From positions 48,607-112,606 of the forward strand of contig MU130082.1 of assembly GCA_015039465.1 (NCBI GenBank): DNA of 64,000 nt, given 5' to 3'. Position numbers and translations under genes: made by a program. The notes under the pieces were generated by a model that saw nothing but the letters and a program-made list of their open reading frames with translations, searched no databases and had not been told where the DNA came from. The stretch is from Phlegmacium glaucopus. Its lineage: Eukaryota; Basidiomycota; Agaricomycetes; Agaricales; Cortinariaceae. This document shows, one piece after another, positions 55,042-64,000 of the stretch (positions within the stretch are counted from its first letter, which is position 1; each line of letters opens with the position of its first letter).

Positions 55042-57680
55042 TCAGGACTTCGAATCAACGTCCAAAGAAAGCTTCGTCAACAAATCCATAGGATCAACTC
55101 TGAAGTTGTCAAACGTAATCGTGATGTTCGGAGATGGGTCGAGGAAAGTTAACAAAGGAGGATGGGAATTGGAGGAACCCCAAGGCTGCCAATCTACTTG
55201 TGAGAGCAGGCTGATCGGATTTTTTGGTTCATTAGGATTTCCCGTGTTTGCGAAATTGACTATTTTACGGGATGATAGAATTCACTCAACTCGGGTATCA
55301 GTGAAAATGAAGACTCTTACCAAGAGCATCGGTGCCAATAAAGTCTGGGGCAGTCCCAGTATTAATGCCATAAAATTCAGTGAGGTCGGAACTGTGGAAC
55401 GAGCCAAGAAAGGGAATAATCTTGAGACGTTTGAACACTACCATGAGGAAAAAAAATGACATTTGTATGCCTTGATTAGCAGGGCAGAGTATAACTGTAG
55501 ATGGGAAAGTTCGACTCACGGAATGCATAGGCTGGTTGAGTCTTTGACGCGGCTTTCAAAAAGAATCTTCGACGAGCATGGAATAGCAAATCGCCTTGGA
55601 AGGATGCGATACGCTTGAATTCAGGTCTGAAAATAATCCGCACCGTTAAATGGATTATGGGAAATAATGAATATGACCAACGTCAATGCATTTGTGGTTC
55701 CGGTGTCGAATGGAGAGCCCTGTGAATAATTGATGATGGGTAATTTATCCGTCAGACAAAACTCACATCGGTAACGTCATCAGGGTAGGCTAGAGAGAGA
55801 GCATTTAATTGAGACTTATCAAGGGCTCCATTAAAGTAGCTGAAACAGATAATATTGGATGAGAATTGAATGACAAGCTAAGAAAATATTTCGTACTTTG
55901 AATTAGCATATGCCAGGAACTCATCGTCTGTACTAATTTAAGGGTATATGTTAGAAATGTGTTTTGGAAGCGAAAATTGGAAGGACAAACGTGATATTTA
56001 GAGTGGTGAGAGAAAATAACCTGGAGTAAAAGAATGTTAGATGCGAATGAAGAGATTTGGAACCAAAGATTACTTACGTTCCCTCGTCATCACAATCACC
56101 AGTGACAATGGGGACCTTAGAAAGTTAATTTCATTTAATAGACAATAACATGAAAACTACACACTTTAGCGTATAAGCCTTCCTGAATGGAAACTTGTGG
56201 ATCTCGTGCGATAAAATCACCATCAACTACTGGCTCGAAAGGTAGGAAAAGGCTCGGAAGCATGGGAGAGAAAAAATTTGGAGATCTATTCATCGCAGTT
56301 GACAATTGGTCAAAAGACACTGTTCGTAAACACGAGATGGGGTCAGTTGAGCCTTTGCATCCGGTATCGGCCACGAGTTGATCGAAGAAAGGTTGCTGAA
56401 GTTCGATATCAGATAATAGCCTTGGTGAGCCTGATTCCTAGTGTTTGAATTCTTTCAGTGAGATTTTCGAACACACACTGCTGCAGTCGTACCATGAAAG
56501 CTCCTTTAAAAAGGCCAGCAGGGTTGCCGTCGTTAACTACCAAGTGCAGTCCCACTGAAATAGCGCCAGCGCTCTCGCCCCATCTGATACAGACATTTGC
56601 GTCAAATTAGTCGGTCGAGATTATGAGGCAGTTCACGTTTGAACATACATAGTGACCTTTTTCGGATCTCCTCCAAAAGAAGCGATGTTGTCTTGAACCC
56701 ACTGAAGGGCAAATCGTTCTAAATATCAACCATTTCAAATTAAGACTTTTCAGAAACAGAAATGTTGCAGAAATGTCAAAGTATTTACGATCACGGAGGC
56801 CGACATTTCCAAGCCCGGCGGCCTTTACTTCCTTTCCTCCCAAGAATCCCAGACCTAACAACAGATATCAGACCATTAAGTGATGCAGCCATGTGGCAGA
56901 GAGGACCAACCACTAAGACGATAGTTGGCTGAAACATAGACCACGGGTTCACCAAGGTCAATGGAACGGGCAACAACAGTGTCCCCAGGATTCATTGATG
57001 TGTCGCCATACTCGAAACCGCCTACAACCATCGAGTTACTATATTTCGAACGGTACCTGATGAAAGCCTTGTACCTCCGTAAATCCACTGCGTGGTAGAT
57101 ATAAAAATTTAGTAATCAGACAATTCACTAAATATTCATCCTTACGAAAAGCACGGGAAGTTTTTTGGAAAAGTGTGGATTTGCCGGCTTGACTACATTG
57201 ATAAAAAGACCTAGGGTTGTCGTACTGTTAGATAAAGGATAGCGTTGTTAAATACAAATACCATACAATCCTCGGAGACAACAGAAGGAATACTAGCAGT
57301 AAAAGCTTCAACAAAGCCTGGAATGCCAAGCGGATCAAAAACTGAGAAATTAAGAGCATGCTGGAAACAAGCAGCTCCAAAAGAGGTAACCTGGCGAATG
57401 CCACTGAATTCCACAGGAGGTTGGGGGGGTGCAAAGCGAAGATTTCGGACCCTGTCAACAAGTCTGAATGTGGGTACCAGTAAAATAACAAGAAATAGAC
57501 AAACGGGGGTGCTGCAAAGGGCATACCGAGAAACTTCTCGAGATTGCCAGTAGAATTGCCCTGGAATGATCCATATTTCAATTTAACAATAGGTTCATTT
57601 GTTGAAGATGGTGGGGACGCATTTGTCTTGACGTTTAAGGAGAAGAAGGACAGCAGTAAAATAAGGGAGACAGTGATCAT
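55042..57680 (-). CDS. Secreted type B carboxylesterase/lipase, seventeen exons
   Basis: Exons on the minus strand: 57680-57505, 57451-57267, 57210-57146, 57087-57075, 57021-56914, 56854-56789, 56718-56649, 56583-56493, 56437-56165, 56115-56078, 56020-55991, 55932-55897, 55839-55767, 55719-55682, 55626-55520, 55437-55321, 55259-55042; every phase agrees, 567 residues. Signal peptide about 1-21 ([20 protein letters not shown]). Family motifs in order: [28 protein letters not shown], oxyanion loop [19 protein letters not shown], nucleophile elbow [15 protein letters not shown], the acidic member in [11 protein letters not shown], and the catalytic His in [13 protein letters not shown], then [10 protein letters not shown]. 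All three catalytic positions are present. It hydrolyses esters outside the cell; the substrate (lipid, xenobiotic or acetylated polymer) is not deducible. One exon is only 13 nt. Flanked by two direct copies of a 700-bp repeat. Confidence 0.9.
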
Positions 57681-58269
57681 TTTAAATCTCACTCTTTACA
57701 GACCAAATTTCCTTTAAACGAAGAGGGTGTGACTTGATTCTGATTTACATTTATCCCTTGTCGAAGTTTGCTAGTAAGGGGAAATATGGAAAGCATAGCC
57801 AGGCATAGCCTCGCCGCAGCATAATTTGAAGTCCTAATACCCATGCTGCGAGAATGGGAGATTACAATCACTTGTGGCCCGATGCCTATCTCTGATTGAA
57901 CCTGATCTCGGTTGTCGTTTCTTGAAAGATATTTCCCACCATCAGGCCATCGCAGTATTAGCAAATTTAAATATTTTTAGTTGTAATTCGAGACCTTTTA
58001 CATGACTTTCCCATTGGTACTAGTCTCCTAAACCAGACGTAAAGTGATGACAATCGACCACTGTATACCATCTACCTGAAGAAGAACACACATATTTGAT
58101 TATCCTTATCAAGCCCAGACAGGTGAGCCGGAATTTTGTTCACTCAGTTGTCCTCAGAATGTATGCTATTGGGCCTCTATGTTTGCCGATCCGGAGAGAA
58201 TGTCCTTACAACAAACTCGTTAACTCCCCTGTGGACAGTGCTTTCACCATTGGAACCGCAGAGTCGCGA
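57681..58269. other. Upstream region of the carboxylesterase
   Basis: No gene seen. A TATA-like signal is not obvious; the sequence ahead of the start codon is A/T-rich (aaatctcactctttacagac). Probably the promoter. Confidence 0.4.
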
Positions 58270-59015
58270 TATGGAATCACGTGCTGATGAACGTCTAGCA
58301 ACACCTCATTCTTCTTCTCGTCCAACTCGGACTCCAGTCTACGTCGTGGACATGTTTCAATGGGCACGTTACATGATGAACTATGCCGTGACACTACACT
58401 TACCAACGCCACTCACGACAGATACCAGCCGTCCCGCTAAGCTACTCTCCCAGCTTTCTCGCTATCCCAACCACGCCTTGTGGAGTTTCCCTATCGACCT
58501 AAACTACATACTTGCCGAATTCAAGAAAAAATTTACCCCCGGATTCAGCTCAGCACGATCGCCTCCACCGCTTGCATATCCATTGTGGCCAATACTTCTC
58601 GGCGCTGGCTGAGCAACGCAATGGTATCTGGGATTCACCCACGACCGATTTCCTACCTGTACGTTGCAAGGGCAAAGTGAAGTACATCATGGCAATCGTC
58701 AAATGTACGCGTCGTGACGACCAGTTCCTACCACCGCCTAATAAGATGGGGGAGGTGAGGAAGATTGTCGTTGCGTTAGGGTTTGATGGGGGACCCAGTT
58801 GGTTCATAGCGAAGGATATTGGCTAAAGTAAGAATATTGTTAAATTTCTTTTTCATCGTCTCACCTGCCACTAGTGTTTTTTGCATACTTTATTAGTGCA
58901 CTGCTTTACAAATTTCTAATCAGAGGAATATTTTGCATTCTCTCGACCGCCATTGACCCTCCTTTGGTTTGAGTGGCGTGTCACTGTCTTTGGGAGTCTG
59001 ATTGATTTGCTGTAA
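58270..59015 (+). repeat. Dispersed repeat, copy 2 (about 700 bp)
   Basis: Direct copy of 53,995-54,720, with differences in about one base in eight and small indels. Its reading frame changes near 58,530: the first half reads LTTDTSRPAKLLSQLSRYPN, and a second frame continues SAQHDRLHRLHIHCGQY and KYIMAIVKCTRRDDQFLP. Both copies end with ttgagtggcg and gggagtct. Their same orientation around the esterase means recombination could delete or duplicate that gene. Confidence 0.85.
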
Positions 59016-59245
59016 GGGGTTTCTGAGGTTTTGAAGCCCGAACCAACTGATGTTCAACTTACTGATCGACAGCCATGGCTAGCGCCTCTCGATGGCCGTT
59101 TCGCTCCACAAACAAGGTATTCAGTAAGTATATAGATATAGGTGTGGATTTCAATGAACATTCTTGGGTCAATAATTATAAGTTTCCTGGAATCGTAACA
59201 CCCTTGCCACTCTCTGAACTTTGAGGGGACAATAATCGTTGTAAT

Positions 59246-59638
59246 TCAGTACTGCCTTCCGAAATCTGGACTGATACAATTCAATTCTGAATTCAAGTTG
59301 TGTGACACCTGCGAAGCGGGTGTTAAAGCAACAAGTAGTATATAAACATCGCTAGGAAGCCCACCTTCCGCCTTAAGAAGTTCCCTGGCAGCAGCCTCGC
59401 GTTCCCCCTCTTCGAATTTGGGTACCAATTCAGGATCCATCCCTTTCCATCCAAGAAACAGCTCTGATTGCGTCACAACCATGTAGTACCTATAGCTTTC
59501 AGAGCCGATCATAGTAAAGAAAGAATTGTGTGGCTTTCTTTCAATCTTCTTCATAACAAGACAACAAGCCGCCATAGAATCGCGCCGTACTTCAGGATTC
59601 AGAGGCTTTCCCATGATGCGAGGGTACGGCAATATCAT
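59246..59638 (-). CDS. Hypothetical protein, weak support
   Basis: An ORF read from the ATG at 59638 gives 130 residues: MILPYPRIMGKPLNPEVRRD and onward to SPDFGRQY. The middle looks like folded protein (FFTMIGSESYRYYMVVTQSE; LFLGWKGMDPELVPKFEEGE, REAAARELLKAEGG). No family is recognised. The same frame stays open upstream to a possible acceptor (tgttcgcag near 59,690), so an extra 5' exon is possible. It may be the remaining 3' part of a gene cut off by the hAT-like sequence just to its right. Confidence 0.35.
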   Translation of the reverse strand: MILPYPRIMGKPLNPEVRRDSMAACCLVMKKIERKPHNSFFTMIGSESYRYYMVVTQSELFLGWKGMDPELVPKFEEGEREAAARELLKAEGGLPSDVYILLVALTPASQVSHNLNSELNCISPDFGRQY

Positions 59639-59877
59639 AGTATTTCGAGTACAATTTTGATCATTTACCGTAATTCTTGTGCCCCTTTCTGCGAACAAAT
59701 GCCGGAGTACTATAAGCGAATGCGTCTCTCACAAAATCAGACGCAAAACTGGAGCGAAGGGGTAAAATACCCCGACTATTACCTCCGATATCCTGAGTTC
59801 GGTATGATTTATCCCTCAACCTGCTCGTTTAAGGTTGTGATTGTTTATTCAATTTCATTTTTGACATTGTTAACAAA

Positions 59878-60030
59878 AGTACGCTGTACCCCCGTATACG
59901 GCCGTTTTCACTACCGACCGTACCGTCGACCAGGTCAAAAAGTGCTTTACGGTACGGCGACGGCTATTCCGTCGCCGTAGAACCACCGTAGTGTTACGGC
60001 CGTATGACGGTACGGTGCGCACCCCTACCA
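59878..60030 (-). mobile_element. hAT-like transposon end or MITE
   Basis: A GC-rich island in AT-rich DNA with dense repeats of cggtacgg, ccgtaccgtc, tacggccgt and gtcgccgta. Read on the minus strand from 60,030 it begins taggggtgcgcaccgtaccg, a start typical of fungal hAT elements with sub-terminal motif clusters. The opposite terminus was not found; the part near 59,885 (gtacccccgtatacggccgt) is a partial mirror, so a small non-autonomous element is possible. Confidence 0.55.
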
Positions 60031-60987
60031 AGCACCGAGCCATCTCGAGCTTGCATCGTCAACAACTTTGTTTTTTGCCGAACATTGATGGGCCGCACCT
60101 GCCTGTGGCTGTACGCACCCGACCCTGAAAATGTTATGGTGCACTGCACCCGTGTGATACGGAAGGTGACCCAAAATTTGAAAGCAATCGGAGCCGTCGA
60201 AGCATAGTGGGCGGCCCACTTTGGAAGTAATACAGATGGGATGTGGGTCAAGAAGCATTCATTTCGACGAGAATCAAGTGTATATGAAAGAAGCGCCAGA
60301 GAGAAGGAAGAGATAACGAACTTGAACAGAAAACGACAAATACTTATTGGCAACAACTGTTTGCGTTTGCTTGGAGAGGATGCCATTGTAATTCTTCCTG
60401 TAATGCCTTGGTAAAATTTCTGCCGATATTTATTATCAATTTGACTGCCCATATACACATACTGATTTCTTGGTAAATTTAGGAGTTTGTCCCTATCACG
60501 CAGCATACTATTACTAATCACAATCTCGCTCAACCCGCATTCAAACTGCACTCCGAACATCCCTCTCATCCCGACCCTGCTATTTGGCCTCCATATGACG
60601 ACAATAAACCGTTGGTATTTAGCGCAATACTAGGAAGACTGACGGACCATGGAAGAACCGTCTGTGGGCTGCGCTCATCTGCCCAGCTATACACCTCGGA
60701 TGGGATCGTGTCAGCCTCACCGTCATCCAGCTCGTAGGGGGTGACCTTGTAGCTGATTACCAACATCTGGGACATTTCGCCACATGGGTTCACGGTACAA
60801 TGGTACAGAGCAAGAGGACCAAGGGAAGTCCTACCTCTGGAATGTGGAGCAGAAAGGAGGGAAGATACAGAACAGACTCCGAGTGCGAACACAGAAACAG
60901 TTGGGTCTAGCCCTGGACCTGAGGTGCCACCTTGGACTGCGTTACATTCTGCATCGAGGGGTATGAGATAGGGCGGATGGGTCAAAG
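60031..60987. other. No firm gene
   Basis: Overlapping ORFs exist on the minus strand (59,994-60,569 and 60,566-61,030). The latter has a protein-like stretch (QMLVISYKVTPYELDDGEAD), but neither matches a family and neither has a good start. Possibly a decayed gene between the hAT-like end and the next gene. Confidence 0.35.
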
Positions 60988-61826
60988 TTAAAAGAGGCAC
61001 ACCATGGAAGCCTTGAAAGCTTCGAAGCATTGTAGAACAATAAGTCGATTAGCCAAGGGGCGCATACCCTCAGAGAAGTATGTCTCCTTATTGACAACAG
61101 GCGGGACGAATTTGAGGACCACGGTCACTTCTTTGGGGTACGTCGACGTGACCAATGCCTCCAGGAGCTGGGGCAAAACCGGGATGCGATAGAAGATGGG
61201 GGCGGTGCCGACCATGGTGATGCCAGGCATGAGAATGACTGGCAGAGCGGGAAGGCCCGCCCGCGTACGTCGAAAGTTGTTTTGATAGTAGGCGGCGATG
61301 GCCTCGGCGATAAGCTGCGGTTCAGGATCATCGGACGATTGTTGGCGCTGTACGTTTAAGGATTGCAATACAGGATAAGCTCTCAATATCAAAGAAAACT
61401 CACTTTGTCCTCTTGAACGAGAAGAAGATAATCCAAATCATTCATAACGCACACGTCGGCCTTAGCGTCAACTCTCTGCCCTGCCATGTAAAAGGAAATC
61501 TCCTTCCTCAGTCGGATAAAACGATCCTCATCATCGTAATCCAACATGCCCAAGATAAAGGCAGCGAAGTCAGCAACAGCGGATTCTTCAGATGTTGCCT
61601 GCTCTGCTGTCTTTAGGTACTGGAAGAAGTGTCGATCGGTCTTTGATAAATGCCCATCCGGGATGTGAAGGTTGTTAAGGATGGTTGGGGAGACAGAGAC
61701 TGGGGGAAGCTCGGTGCTTGCAAAAAAGGCAGGGAGAGTGGCATCAGCGACCCGAATGTTGAAAGCGAGAAGCTCTTTCGTCGTCCAATTGCTCCCAGAT
61801 GTGGCGGACCTTACAAGATTAGCCAT
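60988..61826 (-). CDS. Conserved agaric protein of unknown function, two exons
   Basis: Exons on the minus strand: 61826-61404 and 61347-60988, phase 0, 254 residues. The start MANLVRSATSGSNWTTKELL is followed by KEISFYMAGQRVDAKADVCV, MNDLDYLLLVQED, DPEPQLIAEAIAAYYQNNFR, GITMVGTAPIFYRIPV, TVVLKFVPPV and a C-terminal LIVLQCFEAFKA. From memory, this order of blocks recurs in many agaric genomes in proteins of about 250 residues, often in several copies, with no assigned function. The DxD-like and QED parts vaguely recall a nuclease-type core, but I do not claim it. An open frame continues upstream of the chosen Met (to 61,919); the Met was chosen because the family starts there. Confidence 0.75.
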
Positions 61827-64000
61827 CTCGCGTGAGTGATGGGGATGAGCGAACAGTGGTGCTGACAACGGCCATTCCGATGGAATTCCAATTTTGGTCA
61901 AGCTGACATAAACAAACAAGGTAGAAATTTTGACTTTGGGACGGAAAACCCTTGGCTCACAAGTTCACTTCCGACATTCAATGGACATCGAGGACCGTTG
62001 AACACCATGATTGGCTAATATCAGTGATCCCGGGAATAATTCACCTTGATTTCCTATTTTTTCGACTGACTCCTATTGAAGTACATTGGAATCCATCAAT
62101 GGCGACCGGAAATGTCAGTCATATATTATCATAGGTAAAGTCCATGATTTCTGCTTGCGCTATTAAAGCCATACTTAACCAGCTATCAAGGATATCTAAG
62201 TTTACTTGAGAGCTAAGTCCAATGACCGGCTTCCAATCCCGCATACCGACACAATTTTGGCGCTTAAGCCATGGGAAACTTAAAATCGAACAAAGAGATG
62301 ATGTGTCTCTTTTCCCGATCGAAATATAAATTCATACCACCAAAGTATTTATGTGGAGTTCTTTGGTTATCGAACTGAATTGGATTCAAAGATCCCATTT
62401 TAGCACCTCCAACTGCACAGATATTCAGCCGTCGACGTGATCGTAAAAGGTTGTGCATACATGGAGTGAACAGGGCTGGAGACCTTTCAACGATTGTCTC
62501 AAGGTGAATCCTCCTGTGTAGCGCATGCGATATAGCTACTGACAACACGCACTCCTCAGATGTATAGGCAATTGGTGAAAGTCAAGTATGTCATCTTGTA
62601 TTTCATTATTTTACAATATTTACTACTACCGATGGAATTTACCGACAGGAGGGTGAAATATGGCAGCACAAATGGATTCCAAGAGTTTCTACTGGTGAAC
62701 GAGAGATAAATCTCCACTGGTTAGAGCAGCTGCCGTGATAACCACTGTCTTACAATGAATCCCATCGGTATGCAAGAGTAGGTAAAAATAAAATTAATGG
62801 ACAACAGTGGCGACCATTGGCCTTCAACAAAACTACGGTTGAAGATCATCAGAAACCACCAATAGCCAGTGGCGTCCGATGGCTTTGCCACCTGGGCGCA
62901 TATTACTGAAGAAATTTATGGAATTATCCCTTGTGGTCCTCCAGTCGCAGGCGCTAGTTCTGTTGTTCGTGACGACCCCGAACATCGTGCATGTCAGATG
63001 CAACTACGACTTTTTGATTCATGTTTTTAGGATGATCTGCAATGTATCTGTTGAGGAGAAAATGAGGGAGGAAGGGTTGGGAGGAGGGTTAGACTCGAGA
63101 ATAGAATATCAAGTCTTAGTTTCAGTACGTTCAGTGTCATCCAATAGAAATTAATGTAACTATTGAATAAATCGGGTGGTAATTGATGTAAACCGATGTG
63201 AATCAGTGTAATTACTGACAAAAGTCAATGCACGTCCATGCTGTTCTGAAGGCACTCGACTGGCATGTGGTGTGCATAGAATTCCGCCCAACCACCATCG
63301 AGATCTACTCCAATAATGTTATTCCTGAACTTTCTTTCTGAATACACGTAACCATTTCGACATTTCCCTAATTCTATGAAAATCCCGTTATGTAAAAGTA
63401 TCTGTTCGTCACAAGACCGTGTCTGCCTACATACAGACATACTGTGCTATGGATGGGATTCCGAGTTCTCAGTATTGAGGACTCCATCAGCAAAACCGAA
63501 AAGTTTCGACATTGATAGGTTGAACATACAAATTCCCACGAAATTTGGGCCGCATGGCAGAGCAAGGTAAACCTGAGCCGAACTTGGGGGGGTCGCGGTA
63601 TTTGCGTACGAGATGGTAAGCCCACAAAATCAAGGTGGCATTCATGTATGTTGAGGACTATATTTTAGTTCCCAAGGCATTCTTTCGACAAAATTGGAAC
63701 TAGTGTACCGACCAATTCACAAATCCCTCCTTTTTGGGACCACCCATACAAACTACCACAAAATTGTACTTCGTTGTAATCCCCTTGACTACTTGTTGGC
63801 CTTATTGCATTCATGCCCTAAGATTAAAGATACATTTAATATTCTGTACCATTTTGACAAGGCTTTCCATACTAGAGTAAGAAGCGAGTCAAGGTAAGCC
63901 AATGTACATCGAATCAATGGTTGACCGAGTGTCTGCCGGTGATCGTGAGTGTACTCATGTGGCCGTCTAATCTATGTGCCAGTGGAAGGATGGAACAGTG
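61827..64000. other. No gene recognised at the right end
   Basis: ORFs are short and overlapping. 62,264-62,548 minus (HNLLRSRRRLNICAVGGAKM, YFGGMNLYFDREKRH) has some protein-like character but no family. 63,130-63,210 carries short AT-rich direct repeats (gtaactattgaataa, gtaattgatgtaaa, gtaattactgacaa). Nothing else can be supported. Confidence 0.4.

Noticed and set aside
59994..60569. 191-codon minus-strand ORF
   Set aside because: Runs into the hAT-like GC-rich end and has no coherent fold or homology; probably chance.

Overview
The window is nuclear DNA of a filamentous basidiomycete, most likely an Agaricomycete (mushroom-forming fungus). Genes are cut by many short GT-AG introns, mostly about 45-70 nt. 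The gene families also point there: a KDZ (Kyakuja-Dileera-Zisupton) transposase, a DIRS-type retroelement, NACHT proteins, agaric membrane-protein families and small secreted proteins. No rRNA, tRNA or CRISPR was seen. All gene models below were built by hand: splice sites were chosen for GT-AG, phase and family fit, and none has transcript support.

1-11,210 is a large, decayed KDZ DNA transposon. Two long minisatellite arrays in inverted orientation (1-905, and about 9,268-11,210) are built on the palindromic core TACAAATTTGTA. Each contains a matching unique island (486-640 and 9,413-9,570), which shows they are terminal inverted repeats. Between them lie four genes: the transposase and three accessory genes. 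Three of the four carry an in-frame stop codon. 11,211-13,735 is AT-rich and geneless. About 13,736-19,420 is a DIRS retroelement on the minus strand with an apparently spliced gag ORF, RT-RNase H and a tyrosine recombinase, all with key residues present.

20,591-25,497 holds a NACHT NTPase and, upstream on the same strand, a helical protein that may be a cell-death type domain; together they could form an NLR-like module. 27,027-34,281 is rich in small secreted protein genes. One encodes a 130-residue precursor with a strongly acidic pro-region followed by a cationic eight-cysteine domain. Another is a Lys/Ala-rich secreted protein with a broken paralog 4.4 kb away. An NAD(P)-binding protein and a seven-helix-type membrane protein lie among them. 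35,161-37,355 encodes an unusual fusion of a PX domain with a GH18 chitinase; a relic of its PX part lies 1.8 kb upstream.

39,388-46,565 is conserved chromosomal sequence: an O-fucosyltransferase-like gene and a Set3-type PHD-SET regulator, convergent. 47,198-54,700 is a graveyard holding a frameshifted membrane-glycoprotein gene, fragments of acetyl-CoA carboxylase, a septin-like GTPase and a hybrid histidine kinase, plus tandem duplications. Two intact-looking genes survive there (a 219-residue unknown protein and a Kre9/Knh1-like GPI protein). 55,042-57,680 is a 17-exon secreted type B carboxylesterase, flanked by two direct copies of a roughly 700-bp repeat. The right end holds an agaric-specific conserved protein of unknown function, a hAT-like transposon end and sparse unassigned DNA.
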